From: an uncultured Planctomycetaceae bacterium
GTDB lineage: Bacteria; Planctomycetota; Planctomycetia; Pirellulales; Pirellulaceae
Assembly (NCBI GenBank): GCA_903863885.1
Contig: CAIPEB010000057.1
Span: 1 to 37,524 of the forward strand
Reading direction: 5' to 3'
DNA: 37,524 nt
Both the position numbers and the translations under genes were made by a program. Below the pieces are notes generated by a model. That model did no database searches and was not told where the DNA came from. It was given only the letters and a program-made list of their open reading frames with translations. Below are positions 1 through 9,296 of this stretch, piece by piece (within the stretch, counting starts at the first letter, position 1; each line of letters starts with the position of its first letter).

Positions 1-1873
1 CGGGATTCCAGTACGTGATGGTGCCGCGCGGCCCCATCATGATGATTGCGTCCTGCGCTGCGTCGGTGATGCTCCGAATCCGGTCCTCCGCCTCCTTGCG
101 GTCCGTGATGTCCTCAATCATGCAGAGGTGGCAGGGACTCTCGCCGGCGTCCGCGGCCACGGGCGCGATCGTCATGCTGATCCAAACCACAGAACCGTCG
201 GGGCGGAGGTATCGCTTATCCATCTGGAATCCGGAGATTTGTCCGGAGTTCAGTCCCGCCATGTTCTGCAGATCCGCCTGCAAATCGTCCGGATGCGTGA
301 GGCTCATCCAATCGACCGATACCATCTCGTCGCGGGTCCGCCCGGCGATTTCCGCAAAGCGTTCGTTCAGTTCATCGATCTGCCCGGTCAACGAGTTGAT
401 CATCGCAAGGCCCAGCGGAGCCTGCTCGAAGATGGTGCGGAATCGCAGTTCCGAAGCCGTCGTCCTCTCCAGTGCCTGGGCGGTGCGGGCCTGTTCGGCG
501 GTCAGCTCCGCCGTGCGGATCGCCACGGTCTGCTCCAGTTCGGCATTCCATTGCCGGCTTTTCTCCAGCATTGCGCGGCGATCGGTGATGTCCATGCAGA
601 TACCGGTCATGCGCACGGCACGGCCGGCATCATCGTAGACCGCTTTGCCCATCGCACCGATCCATCGTATCTCACCTCCCCGAGGCAGAATGCGATATTC
701 GGTATTGAACAGAGTGTGATCACGCAGAGATCTGTCGATAAGGTCGAATACCGCGGCACGGTCTTCGGGATGCAAGGCCTGTTCCAGCGCGGCGAAAGAC
801 GCTGTGTGCGAGTGGCAGTCCAGGCCGAATAGCCTGAACATCTCGGGCGACCAGACGATCTGGCCGCTGACGATGTCCCAGTCCCAGATTCCCTGCCCAG
901 CCGCCTGCTTGGCCAATTCCAGACGCTCGTTCGCCTGCCGCAGCGCAATCTCCGCTTCTTTGCGCACGGTAATATCCAGGATCACGCCATCCATCCGGCT
1001 CGGTTCGCCGTCCGACCCGCAGTACACGCGGCCGAGAGCCTTTAACCAGTGGGTCGACTGATCGGGCCAGACGACGCGGTACTCCGCGTGGAGATCGCTT
1101 CGTTCGTGCAAGGCCGTCTGCACTGCCTGCCTCACGGCTTCACGATCCTCGGGATGCACGGCCGACTCGAACGTGGCATGGCGGATGCCGCCGCCGAGGG
1201 CCACCCCAAACAAGCTCAGGCAGGCATCCGACCAGTTTATTTCTTGGGTCGCAAGATCCCAATGCCAGATCCCCAGATGCGCGCCGTCAATGGCCATCCG
1301 CAGGCGTTCTTCCGCCAGTTTGCGCCGCGTGATGTCGGTGAGCGTGACGCGGCATCCGTCGGCCGGACTCTGTTTGTTGACGGGCACAATGGACAACTGA
1401 ACATGTCGCCTCGTGCCGGCAGTCCGCACGATGGCGCACTCACAGGTCTGCGGGGCACCCGACTCCAGCGTCTCGCGCATCGCGAGGAAGCTGGGGTCGC
1501 GGTCCTCGGGGGCGACCAGGGCAGCCAATACCGCACCTTCAACTTTGCTGCGTTCCATGCCGAGCAGTTCAGCGGCCGACAGGTTGCAGCGCTCGATGCG
1601 GTATTCCGGCCCGATTGTGACGTAACCCACCGGAGCGAGTTCGAAGAGTTCGAAGTACTGGTCGCGGAGTTCCGCCAGTTCCGCCTGGGTGCGGCGGAGT
1701 TCGTCATTCTGCATCTGCAGTTCGAACCGGTGAACCTGCAACTCATGGACCAAAGCCTGTACTTGGTCGGGTGACACGGCCGAAACGTCCACGGGGTTCA
1801 GACTCAATCGATCTTCGGCTCGACGGCGCAGAGAATGACTGAATGAAGATTCAGCGTCATCTGGGTGCGTCAT
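1..1873 (-). CDS. Multi-PAS sensor protein (N-terminal 624 residues; C-terminus beyond window)
   Basis: The frame is open from an ATG at 1873 to the window edge, so the output domain is not visible. The visible part has successive PAS/PAC repeats: about residues 70-185 (starting ELFELAPVGYVTIG), 190-310 (GAHLGIWHWDL), 315-430 (AAGQGIWDWDI), 475-595 (IFEQAPLGLAMI), and a fifth beginning near 600 (AAQDAIIMMGPRGTITYWNP). Each of the first four ends in an 'I(T/D)DITxRK'-like PAC tail. A predicted coiled coil (about 435-470, ending near TAQALERT) separates repeats three and four. The N-terminal 60 residues are Ser/Arg-rich with a Leu/Gln helical stretch. No transmembrane segment is seen, so it is probably cytoplasmic. 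A histidine kinase or GGDEF output is likely from the family, but cannot be confirmed here. It is divergent from the glycosidase at 2233, and the palindrome at 1910-1923 lies just upstream of its start. Confidence 0.85.
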   Translation of the reverse strand, partial: MTHPDDAESSFSHSLRRRAEDRLSLNPVDVSAVSPDQVQALVHELQVHRFELQMQNDELRRTQAELAELRDQYFELFELAPVGYVTIGPEYRIERCNLSAAELLGMERSKVEGAVLAALVAPEDRDPSFLAMRETLESGAPQTCECAIVRTAGTRRHVQLSIVPVNKQSPADGCRVTLTDITRRKLAEERLRMAIDGAHLGIWHWDLATQEINWSDACLSLFGVALGGGIRHATFESAVHPEDREAVRQAVQTALHERSDLHAEYRVVWPDQSTHWLKALGRVYCGSDGEPSRMDGVILDITVRKEAEIALRQANERLELAKQAAGQGIWDWDIVSGQIVWSPEMFRLFGLDCHSHTASFAALEQALHPEDRAAVFDLIDRSLRDHTLFNTEYRILPRGGEIRWIGAMGKAVYDDAGRAVRMTGICMDITDRRAMLEKSRQWNAELEQTVAIRTAELTAEQARTAQALERTTASELRFRTIFEQAPLGLAMINSLTGQIDELNERFAEIAGRTRDEMVSVDWMSLTHPDDLQADLQNMAGLNSGQISGFQMDKRYLRPDGSVVWISMTIAPVAADAGESPCHLCMIEDITDRKEAEDRIRSITDAAQDAIIMMGPRGTITYWNP

Positions 1874-1909
1874 GGCTTGTGTCCCGACATCCAACCTCTT
1901 TTGGCAACC

Positions 1910-1923
1910 TGATACGTGTATCA
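1910..1923. promoter_or_regulatory. Operator-like inverted repeat TGATAC-GT-GTATCA
   Basis: A perfect 6-bp inverted repeat with a 2-bp spacer lies 37 bp upstream of the PAS-sensor start, in the divergent intergenic region. The half-site TGATAC recurs at 2018-2023 and 2084-2089; the copy at 2084 shares the longer string AACCTGATAC with this site. Geometry and size resemble operators of GntR- or LacI-type dimeric regulators, but no cognate regulator is identified in the window. Confidence 0.4.
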
Positions 1924-2232
1924 ACGACGAGGTGCGGCCACAACGTCTCCGACCATTTTGAAAGTTATCAAATGAATTTGGCACTCGCAATTCGGCCGAT
2001 CACGGGTTCGATTACGTGATACCAAACGCCCTCGTGATGACCGAGGTTTCGCCCACCCGTGATGGTCGGCAGATTCGAGAACCTGATACACTTGACACAA
2101 ATCGGGCCGCGTTCGGGGACCGTTCCGAACCTGCCAGACAGCGTCCGCGGGACGCGCCGCATCCGTGGAGCAACCGGGATCAGCGGTATCGAGTTCCTGT
2201 TTCATTCCCTCTGCCCCCTTTGGGTATTCCCC

Positions 2233-4404
2233 ATGAGAACACCTGCTTTCCTGCTCTTGATCGCACTGGTATCGGCCGGCGTCCCCGCTCGGGCTGCAAC
2301 GCCCTGGTTCGATCGGGTGCTGGTCGGAATGGAGATCGGCCCGACGGGGGCACAGTTCGGGCACAGCGATCCGAAAGACACGCGTTACTGTGCCCGGTTT
2401 GACGGACGCGAGATCGTCCGTCAGGCGGTGGCGGCGCGGAGCGAGTATCTGGTGTTATGGGTGCGCGATGGCGACTACGCCTACTACGACTCCAAGCTGT
2501 TGCCCAAGGCGCCGGGGCTGGGCACTCGCGACCCGCTGCGCGACGCAGTGGACGAGGCCCGCCGCCACAAGTTGCCGCTGCTGGCGTACTGCGTGGTGCA
2601 ACAGGGCGGTCACTATTTGAAGGCCCATCCGGAGTGGGAGATGCGCGGGGCGGACGGCCAACCCGTCGGACGCTTCTGCCTGAACTCCGGATATCTGGAA
2701 GGCATGAAACAAATCGTGGCGGAGCAACTCGCCACCGGGATTGATGGTTTCCACATCGATATGCTCGACCAGGGTTTTGGCCCGCCTTACGGCTGCTGGT
2801 GCAGCGCCTGCCAGGCCCAGTTCAAACAGGAGTTCGGCCACGCGATGCCCCAGGGCGCTACGTGGGACGCCGCCTGGGACGAAATGCTGGAGTTCCGTTA
2901 TCGCTCCAGCGAGCGATTTGAAAAGGCGCTGGCGGCGCACATCAAGTCGCTCAGCCCGCTTGCCTCGGTGGATTTCAACTACCACGGGAACCCGCCGTTC
3001 TCGTTCGAAGTGGGCCAGCGACCCGTGCAGCATGCGGGAAACGGGGACTTCACCACGGGTGAAACCGGCGTTTGGGGGTTCAGCGCGCTGACGGTCGGAC
3101 TGAACGCCGAGTTCTATCGCGCTGCCGTGCCCCAGCAGCGCGTGCAGGTCGCCATGCAGCGCGGGGTGCGGATGTATCACGACCAGACCACTCGCCCGCT
3201 GGCCGATATGCGCTGGGAGTTACTCACGCTGCTGACGCATGGTGCCTTCGTGACCATGGTGGACAAAACCGCTTTCGACGGCTGGCTCGACCCCGTGGCC
3301 TACGACCGCGTCGGGGCGGCGTTTGCCGAAGCCCGCGCCAAGCGCGAGCATTTCGGGCACCGGCCCGTGCGCGATGTGGGCCTCTATTTCAGCAGCCGCA
3401 CTCGCGATTGGGTCGGGCGCGAGAAACCGGCGGATTACTTCCAGTGTTTCCAGGGCGCGCACAAGGCCATGGTCTATGAGCACATCCCGTGGGGCGTGCT
3501 GCTCGAAGAGAATGCCACGCAGGAGTCCTTGCGGCAGTATCCGGTGATCATCCTGGCGAACACGGGGATTCTCTCGGAGAAGGAAATCGGTCTGCTGCGC
3601 CGTTACGTGGAGGACGGCGGACAGTTGCTCGTCACGGGGCTGAGCGGGTGTTACGACGGAAAGGGCCAGGTGCAAAGCGGGTCGGCGCTGGAGACGCTCG
3701 TCGGCGCACGCTTTGAACGCAAGCTCAATTCACTCGACAACTGGGTTCGTTTTTCCCCGGCACAGCTTGATTCGCTGACGCTCCCGCCGTCCGTGCTGCG
3801 GGCCGACTGGCCCTTTTTGGTCAAGGGCCCCGCGGGTGTCTTTGCACCCACCACGGCGCAACCCTTCGGGGAGTTGCTCAAACCTCACCGCACCACGCGT
3901 CAGCTGGAAGGCCGGGAAGGCACCGACTGGCCGATGAGCGCGGATGCGGCGGTTGGCCCCGCGGTTCTGCTCAATACGGTCGGGAAAGGCCGCGTGCTGA
4001 CATTCACCTGCTCGCCGGATTTCGCGGTGGCGAGCGAACACCACATCGCGGAAGCTCGCAAACTTCTCGCCGCTGCGGTGCGCTTCCTGCATCCGCGGCC
4101 CCGCGTTCGCGTCGTTGCGCCGGCCAATGTGGAAGCCGTCGTCACGGATGATCCGGCCGGACGCACCGTGCGAGTCCACCTGCTCGGCTACAATTCCCCG
4201 CCGCAAACCACACCGGTCCGCGAACGCCCTTATGTGCTGCCTGGGCTGATCGAGGACGCGCCTCTCTTCCGTGCCGGTGTCGAGTTGGATTCGCCGCTCC
4301 AGCGCGTGGAAGTCCTCAATCCGAGCACCGTGCTCGTGCAGCACGATGGACGGGTTGAGGTCACGGTGAATGATATTCACGAAGTGGTGCTTCTGCGCTA
4401 CTGA
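2233..4404 (+). CDS. Secreted GHL6-like (hypothetical glycosyl hydrolase 6) glycosidase with amidotransferase-like domain
   Basis: This 723-residue protein starts at the ATG at 2233, which gives a clean signal peptide (MRTPAFLLLIALVSAGVPARA, cut near residue 21). The same frame is open further upstream, but that part lacks secretory character. The N-terminal barrel region has FHIDMLDQGFGPPYGCWCSAC near residues 170-190, typical of the hypothetical glycosyl hydrolase 6 / GH29-like group: an Asp after a beta-strand, then a Cys-containing loop. A central domain (about 395-560, containing IILANTGILSEKEIGLLRRY and GGQLLVTG) resembles the class-I amidotransferase-like trimerisation domain of GH42 beta-galactosidases. 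The C-terminus is beta-rich. The expected role is exo- or periplasmic hydrolysis of a sugar polymer; substrate is unknown. TGATAC sites upstream suggest regulated expression. Confidence 0.75.
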   Translation: MRTPAFLLLIALVSAGVPARAATPWFDRVLVGMEIGPTGAQFGHSDPKDTRYCARFDGREIVRQAVAARSEYLVLWVRDGDYAYYDSKLLPKAPGLGTRDPLRDAVDEARRHKLPLLAYCVVQQGGHYLKAHPEWEMRGADGQPVGRFCLNSGYLEGMKQIVAEQLATGIDGFHIDMLDQGFGPPYGCWCSACQAQFKQEFGHAMPQGATWDAAWDEMLEFRYRSSERFEKALAAHIKSLSPLASVDFNYHGNPPFSFEVGQRPVQHAGNGDFTTGETGVWGFSALTVGLNAEFYRAAVPQQRVQVAMQRGVRMYHDQTTRPLADMRWELLTLLTHGAFVTMVDKTAFDGWLDPVAYDRVGAAFAEARAKREHFGHRPVRDVGLYFSSRTRDWVGREKPADYFQCFQGAHKAMVYEHIPWGVLLEENATQESLRQYPVIILANTGILSEKEIGLLRRYVEDGGQLLVTGLSGCYDGKGQVQSGSALETLVGARFERKLNSLDNWVRFSPAQLDSLTLPPSVLRADWPFLVKGPAGVFAPTTAQPFGELLKPHRTTRQLEGREGTDWPMSADAAVGPAVLLNTVGKGRVLTFTCSPDFAVASEHHIAEARKLLAAAVRFLHPRPRVRVVAPANVEAVVTDDPAGRTVRVHLLGYNSPPQTTPVRERPYVLPGLIEDAPLFRAGVELDSPLQRVEVLNPSTVLVQHDGRVEVTVNDIHEVVLLRY

Positions 4405-4744
4405 TTCGCGAGGTTTCAAAGGCGAGAGAACCCGGCGTGTTGCCGGACGAAGGCGAACAGTCAGCACCGGCGAGTATCCGCGGGCCGACAGCTCTCGGCG
4501 CGTGCTGTTGAATATCGACGTCGAAATGCGTGCCGCCAGCGGGTTCCAACGGACCTTTCGGACTGAAAAGCCGCACCCTAAAATCGGGGACAGCGACGGC
4601 AGGGCATGCACGCCGGATACACACGGCTCGAGGTCCGCCCGGACGGCCGGGAGGGCCTGCTCTTGCGCTTTGATCGAAAGATCAATCCCCGGCCGACGCT
4701 CATGCCGACAGCCGTGACCCGCCCAATACCAAGGAATACCATCC
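4405..4744. other. 340-bp intergenic stretch without a supported gene
   Basis: The stretch separates the glycosidase from the URO-D/thioredoxin gene. A 4606-4770 open frame starting MHAGYTRLEVRPDGREGL looks protein-like but has an in-frame stop just upstream and runs into the next gene in another frame. It may be the tail of a lost gene. No convincing terminator (stem plus T-run) is seen. An AAGGA ribosome-binding sequence occurs about 9 nt before the ATG at 4745. Confidence 0.4.
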
Positions 4745-6124
4745 ATGGCCGCGATGAACCGACGTGATCTGCTACGGAAAGCGCTGCGCAACGAAACGAC
4801 ACCGCGTCCGGCCTGGGTGCCGTTCGTGGGCGTCCACGGCGCCAAACTGATTGGGCGGACAGCACGCGATTACTTGCACTCCAGCGACCTCATCGTTGCC
4901 GGGCTACGCAGGGCCAACGAGTTGTATCAACCGGACGGCCTGCCGATTGTGTTCGACCTGCAGCTGGAGGCGGAAGTGCTTGGTTGCGAATTGCGGTGGG
5001 CCGACGAGACGCCTCCCTCGGTCTGCACGCATCCGCTGGAACAGGGCAAGTCGCTGCAGTCGCTGCCGGTGTTTGACGCGAGCATGGGCCGGTTTCCCAT
5101 GGTGCTGGATGCGCTCGGGCGCGCGAAGCAGGAGATGGGCAACGATGTCGCGCTTTATGGGCTGCTCTGCGGGCCATTCACGCTGGCCCTGCACTTGATG
5201 GGCAACGACATCTTCCTGCAGATGTTCGACCATCCCGATTACGTCAAGGCCGTCATCGGCTTCTGTGCTTCCGTCGGCCAGAAAGTCGCTCAAGCCTACC
5301 TGGAGAGCGGCGCGGACGTGATCGCCGTGGTGGACCCGATGACGAGCCAGATTTCGCCGGAGCACTTCGAGCAGTTTGTGTCGCCGATGGCCAACCAGAT
5401 CTTCGATTTCATCCGCGACCGTCAGGCGCTGTCGTCGTTGTTTGTCTGCGGGGACGCGACCCGCAACCTGGAAGTGATGTGCCGGACGGATTGCGACAAT
5501 ATCTGCATTGACGAGAACATCGCCCTGGAGCGGATACGCGACTTTACGCGCGGCCGGAACAAGTCTTTTGGCGGGAATCTCAAGCTGACCAGCGTGCTGC
5601 TGCTGGGCGACGAGGAAGATGCGCAACTCGACGCGGTCCGCTGCATCGACGTGGGCGGCGGCTGCGGCTTCGTGCTCGCTCCCGGCTGCGACCTGCCGTT
5701 CAACACGCCCGAGAAAAATCTTTCGGCAATCTCCCAGATGGTGCACGACGGCTACCGCCGCGAAGTGGCCAAGCGCACCATCATCGCCAAGACGGCCGAG
5801 CACGCGGCCGAAGTCGCCTTGCCGGATTACGTCGCGGAACCGCACGTCACGGTTGACGTGATCACGCTCGACTCGGCTTCCTGTGCCCCCTGCCAATACA
5901 TGATGGACGCCGTTCATCGGGCCACCAAGCGGCTGTCGCGGCCCGTGATCGTCAAGGAACACCGCATCACCAGCCGCGAAGGCATCGGCATGATGACCCG
6001 TTTGGGCGTGAAGAACATCCCCACGATTTGCCTCGACGGAACGGTCGCGTTCAGTTCCATCATCCCCGATCAGAACACGCTGGTGGCAGCCATCGAAGCG
6101 AAGATCGGGGGGAAGCGGAAGTGA
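4745..6124 (+). CDS. URO-D/MtaA-like methyltransferase fused to a C-terminal thioredoxin-like domain
   Basis: The protein has 459 residues. Residues 1-350 form a uroporphyrinogen-decarboxylase-superfamily barrel of the corrinoid-dependent methyltransferase type (MtaA/MtbA/CmuA group), not a haem-pathway HemE. Typical landmarks are LYGLLCGPFTLALHLMG (about 139-155), LESGADVIAVVDP, and the C-terminal APGCDLPFNTPEKN loop. The zinc motif is altered: family members read HxCG, whereas this one reads FVCGDAT, so the His ligand is missing while the first Cys and the later Cys in APGC remain. Residues from about 365 to 459 look like a thioredoxin fold with CAPC at 380-383 and the cis-Pro-like NIPTICLDG. 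The stop overlaps the GTG of the CobW gene by 4 bp (GTGA), implying coupled translation. Role: probably methyl transfer involving a corrinoid or thiol partner (inference). Confidence 0.8.
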   Translation: MAAMNRRDLLRKALRNETTPRPAWVPFVGVHGAKLIGRTARDYLHSSDLIVAGLRRANELYQPDGLPIVFDLQLEAEVLGCELRWADETPPSVCTHPLEQGKSLQSLPVFDASMGRFPMVLDALGRAKQEMGNDVALYGLLCGPFTLALHLMGNDIFLQMFDHPDYVKAVIGFCASVGQKVAQAYLESGADVIAVVDPMTSQISPEHFEQFVSPMANQIFDFIRDRQALSSLFVCGDATRNLEVMCRTDCDNICIDENIALERIRDFTRGRNKSFGGNLKLTSVLLLGDEEDAQLDAVRCIDVGGGCGFVLAPGCDLPFNTPEKNLSAISQMVHDGYRREVAKRTIIAKTAEHAAEVALPDYVAEPHVTVDVITLDSASCAPCQYMMDAVHRATKRLSRPVIVKEHRITSREGIGMMTRLGVKNIPTICLDGTVAFSSIIPDQNTLVAAIEAKIGGKRK

Positions 6125-7029
6125 GAATCCCGCTCGTCCTCGTCACCGGTTTCCTGGGCAGCGGCAAAACGACGTTCCTCGAGCAACTGGTCCACCGTCA
6201 TCGCCAGCGGAAGATCGTCTATCTCGTCAACGAGTTTTCGGCTCGCGACGTGGATGCCGCGCGGCTGTTGGCCCGGACGCCGGACGTGGTGGCGATTTCC
6301 GGCGGGAGCATCTTCTGCCGATGCCTGGTGACGGAGTTCATCGACCGGCTGCGAAGCCTGCCGGACCGGTTCGCGACGCCGGCCGCGCCGCTGCAGGGCG
6401 TGGTGGTCGAGGCCAGCGGCATGGCCAATCCGGCCGTGGCGGCCCGGATGCTCTGCGAGACGCAACTCGACCGGCTGTACGAAATGACGGCGGTCGTGGC
6501 GATCGTGGACCCGGGCACTTTCGGAAAGCTGCTGCACACGCTGCCGAACATCCGCGCCCAGATCGAGGCTGCCAGCCTGGTCCTGCTCAACAAGACCGAC
6601 CTTTATTGCCGGTCGACGGTCGAACAGACGGCGGATGCGATCCGCGAGATCCATCCGGATGTGCCCATCGAGCAAACCCGTTGCGGCCGATCCGAAGTGG
6701 ACGTGTTCGCGACGCAGGCACCCGCGGGGGCGCATGGGGAACTGGCGCCGTGCGTCGACCCCAGCTATGTGACGTTGGACATTCCGCTAACCGGTGCGTT
6801 TGACTTGGATCGCCTGCGCAAGGCGGTCGAACAGCTTCCGGATGAGGTTTATCGAATCAAGGGCTTCGCGGATGTCGGCGGCCGGCGCTGCCGCGTGGAC
6901 TACTCCGGGACGGATTGGACCTGCGAGGAAATCGACGGCGATCCGCCGCCTGCGCTGGTCTTCATCGTCCGCGGGCCGTGTGATCCTGCCGTGCTTCAAC
7001 TGATCCGCTCCCTGCAGCCGACAGGATGA
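6121..7029 (+). CDS. CobW/COG0523-family P-loop GTPase (metal chaperone-like)
   Basis: The 302-residue protein begins at a GTG that overlaps the previous stop. Starting there places the Walker A (GFLGSGKTT, residues 10-18) at the usual distance from the N-terminus, whereas an upstream start would add residues read inside the preceding gene. Other family marks are VNEFSARDVD (switch I), VVVEASGMANP (switch II), and NKTDL (about 157-161, guanine specificity). The metal-binding motif, normally CxCC after GG, is reduced to GGSIFCRC (Cys66 and Cys68). A short CobW C-terminal domain follows. COG0523 GTPases deliver Zn or Co to client proteins. Tight coupling to a URO-D-type methyltransferase suggests it loads metal into that enzyme or its corrinoid partner (inference). 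Confidence 0.85.
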   Translation: MRIPLVLVTGFLGSGKTTFLEQLVHRHRQRKIVYLVNEFSARDVDAARLLARTPDVVAISGGSIFCRCLVTEFIDRLRSLPDRFATPAAPLQGVVVEASGMANPAVAARMLCETQLDRLYEMTAVVAIVDPGTFGKLLHTLPNIRAQIEAASLVLLNKTDLYCRSTVEQTADAIREIHPDVPIEQTRCGRSEVDVFATQAPAGAHGELAPCVDPSYVTLDIPLTGAFDLDRLRKAVEQLPDEVYRIKGFADVGGRRCRVDYSGTDWTCEEIDGDPPPALVFIVRGPCDPAVLQLIRSLQPTG

Positions 7030-7041
7030 CCTTTCCGCCCG

Positions 7042-8184
7042 TTAATAGAACCAGGCTGTGTCGATGACGGCCACGCGGAGGTCAATGATGTCTTGCATGT
7101 GCCAGTCGGGCAAATACTCGCAGGTCCAGTAGTTGAGGATGGCGCGGTTGTCGCGAGTGAAGCGGCAGCCGGGATTGGAAAAGGCACGCTTCGGGTCGGT
7201 CTCGATGTCACGCACATGCTGCCAGGTGCGGCCATGGTCCTTCGACACGGCGGCGGTCAGCGGGCTGCGTTTGCCAAAGTGCGAGGCAAAGTTGGGATCG
7301 AAGCTGTTATTCCAGATCATAAGCAGGTCGGATGTCGAAGGGATGCGAGTCAGCTCCGGGCAGGATTCCGGCGAGGTGAGGCCGGTGCTCTTCGGCTCCG
7401 ACCAATGCAGGCCATCGTCGCTGGATTCGGAGAGGTGCAGCGTGCCGAGTTGGTTGCGCATCACCATCAGCACGCGGCCGTCGCCCGCCTGCTCGACGTG
7501 CGGTTCCATTGCGCCTCGCTTTGGCAACGTGAGCCGGTTCGCGGCCTCGTTCCAGGTGCGGCCGTCGTCGTCGCTGAACAGTACGGTCGCGGCGTATTGG
7601 CCCCATGGGCCATGATCGCCGGGCACCGCCGGACTCACCGGCAGCAGAAGCCGCCCGGACTTGAGGCGTTTCACCGTTGCGTTACAGAGCGAGTGCTCCG
7701 ATCGGGCGAAGAATTCGGCGAAGGGCGCGAACGTGCGGCCTTCGTCGGCCGACTTCCAGGCGTACAGCGTGCAGGACGCGCCCTTGCCCGTGTCCTTGGC
7801 ATGATTGCGGTGGAAAAACAGCAGAATGCCGCCGTCCTTCGCACGGATGAGGTTCGGCGCATAGACGTTCACATCACCCGGCGCAGTTTCGGTAATCACG
7901 CGATGCCCGTTCCAGGTGAGACCGCCGTCGGAGGACTCGTGCGCTGCGAGCCGCGTGGTGGCGAAGTCGTTGCCGTCGCCGCCGAATTCCATCGAGACCA
8001 GCAACAGCCGCCCGTCCTGCAACTCGACAACATCCCCTTCGCTCTTGCGAGGCCAGTCCTTCGTGCTCGCGCTGACGGTGACGATGGTCTTCCCGGCTGC
8101 GGCCGGAGCCTTGGCCGGAGGAGATTGCGCCGCTGCGGCGAGGGGCAGGCACAGGATCATGAGAACGGTGATGTTGGCTTTCAT
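7042..8184 (-). CDS. Secreted BNR/Asp-box repeat protein (sialidase-like exo-glycosidase)
   Basis: The protein has 380 residues with a signal peptide (MKANITVLMILCLPLAAAAQ). Five Asp-box-like repeats of form S-x-D-x-G-x-T-W are visible: SSDGGLTW, SADEGRTF, SDDDGRTW, SSDDGLHW and SKDHGRTW. They are spaced as in a six-bladed propeller of the GH33/exo-alpha-sialidase superfamily. The full catalytic set of true sialidases cannot be confirmed, so a different sugar substrate is possible. A GGAG ribosome-binding sequence precedes the ATG. It lies 45 bp downstream of the Tat-exported protein gene on the same strand and is probably co-transcribed. Its 3' end faces the CobW gene 12 bp away. Confidence 0.8.
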   Translation of the reverse strand: MKANITVLMILCLPLAAAAQSPPAKAPAAAGKTIVTVSASTKDWPRKSEGDVVELQDGRLLLVSMEFGGDGNDFATTRLAAHESSDGGLTWNGHRVITETAPGDVNVYAPNLIRAKDGGILLFFHRNHAKDTGKGASCTLYAWKSADEGRTFAPFAEFFARSEHSLCNATVKRLKSGRLLLPVSPAVPGDHGPWGQYAATVLFSDDDGRTWNEAANRLTLPKRGAMEPHVEQAGDGRVLMVMRNQLGTLHLSESSDDGLHWSEPKSTGLTSPESCPELTRIPSTSDLLMIWNNSFDPNFASHFGKRSPLTAAVSKDHGRTWQHVRDIETDPKRAFSNPGCRFTRDNRAILNYWTCEYLPDWHMQDIIDLRVAVIDTAWFY

Positions 8185-8229
8185 GGTCTCTCCATGGGGT
8201 GAATGGATGATCTGTGGTGCAGCGCCCGC

Positions 8230-9171
8230 TCACTCGACGCGGAACAACCGGTTGCAAGCGCCCTCGACTCGCACGCTTTTCGAATAGTGATGCACTCTGA
8301 GGCCGTCCGTCACGGGCGTGGGGACGCAGACGATGAACTCGGCCCAGTCCGGCTCATTGTGCGCAACATAGGCCGGGCGGCAGGCGGCAAGCAGTGGCTC
8401 GCCGCGGGCTCCGATGTCCGACACGCCGGGGAAGAGCACCGGCCCGGTGTCGACCTGGTAGTAGCGTTCCCGCTCGCTGTGGTTCACGGTCTTCACAGGA
8501 TACTCCAACGTGATGGCGTATCCGCAGGCGCGGTATTCCGTGCGCGACACAACCGATGCGCTGCCCGCCAGCGTTTTGAGGATGTCATCCGTGCTCAACA
8601 GCTCGACAGCGCGGACCCTTGCCACGTCGATGGAGAATGCCGCGAAGGCCTCCCGCGGATCAATCAGCTGGCGTTCCGGTTGGGCACCCAGCTTGGGCGG
8701 GTGCAGCGTGGCCTCGAAATCCGCGCGGGCCCAGTGTTTCTCGATCAGGCAGTGTCTTTCGCCGCCGATCATGCACATGCCGGCGTTCGGATCGTGCCAC
8801 ACATCGCGTTTCACCCAAACCTGCTCCGCGCGGCACTCCGAGCCCAGCGCGTAGAACTCCTCGGCGCCCGTGGTCTCGTGCTTCAGCGTCACCGTGGCCT
8901 CCACCGGCATGCGCACCCGGTTCAGCGTCATGGACAGCGGCTTGGACACGGTCTTCGGCGGCTTCAGCTTCGTGTCAAGCGTCCAGCGAAGATAGGAATG
9001 GGCGAAGTCCGTGACCATCATTCCGGACGGCTCGGCGTTCTGGTCGGAGCAATCGGCCGTGCTTGCCACCAGACCCGGCAGGGCCGCGCCCGCCCCGCAC
9101 AGCCCGACGTGTTGGAAAAACGTGCGGCGCGGGAGAGCGGCTCGGTGGATGAATGTGCTGGGGGTGTTCAT
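8230..9171 (-). CDS. Tat-exported protein of unknown function
   Basis: The start at 9171 is supported by an AAGGA ribosome-binding sequence about 6 nt upstream and a Tat signal (PRRTFFQHVGLCGAGAALPG, residues 14-33). The frame continues upstream to 9351, but that part runs toward the repeat element and lacks export features. The 313-residue protein is beta-rich and contains paired Cys residues (e.g. AGMCMIGGERHC). I do not recognise a family. It is the first gene of a probable two-gene operon with the BNR protein, so a role in the same glycan process is plausible. A large snap-back repeat lies about 125 bp upstream of its start. Confidence 0.65.
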   Translation of the reverse strand: MNTPSTFIHRAALPRRTFFQHVGLCGAGAALPGLVASTADCSDQNAEPSGMMVTDFAHSYLRWTLDTKLKPPKTVSKPLSMTLNRVRMPVEATVTLKHETTGAEEFYALGSECRAEQVWVKRDVWHDPNAGMCMIGGERHCLIEKHWARADFEATLHPPKLGAQPERQLIDPREAFAAFSIDVARVRAVELLSTDDILKTLAGSASVVSRTEYRACGYAITLEYPVKTVNHSERERYYQVDTGPVLFPGVSDIGARGEPLLAACRPAYVAHNEPDWAEFIVCVPTPVTDGLRVHHYSKSVRVEGACNRLFRVE

Positions 9172-9296
9172 GGTATGTCCTTGTTGGGTTTGCCGGCTCA
9201 GCTTCGTGTCGCCATGCATCTTGCTCAGCTCGCGGGAGACCTCGGCGCCGGCCTCAGGCTTCGCAGCTGTCGCAGACTCGCTCTTTCTCTTAAAAG

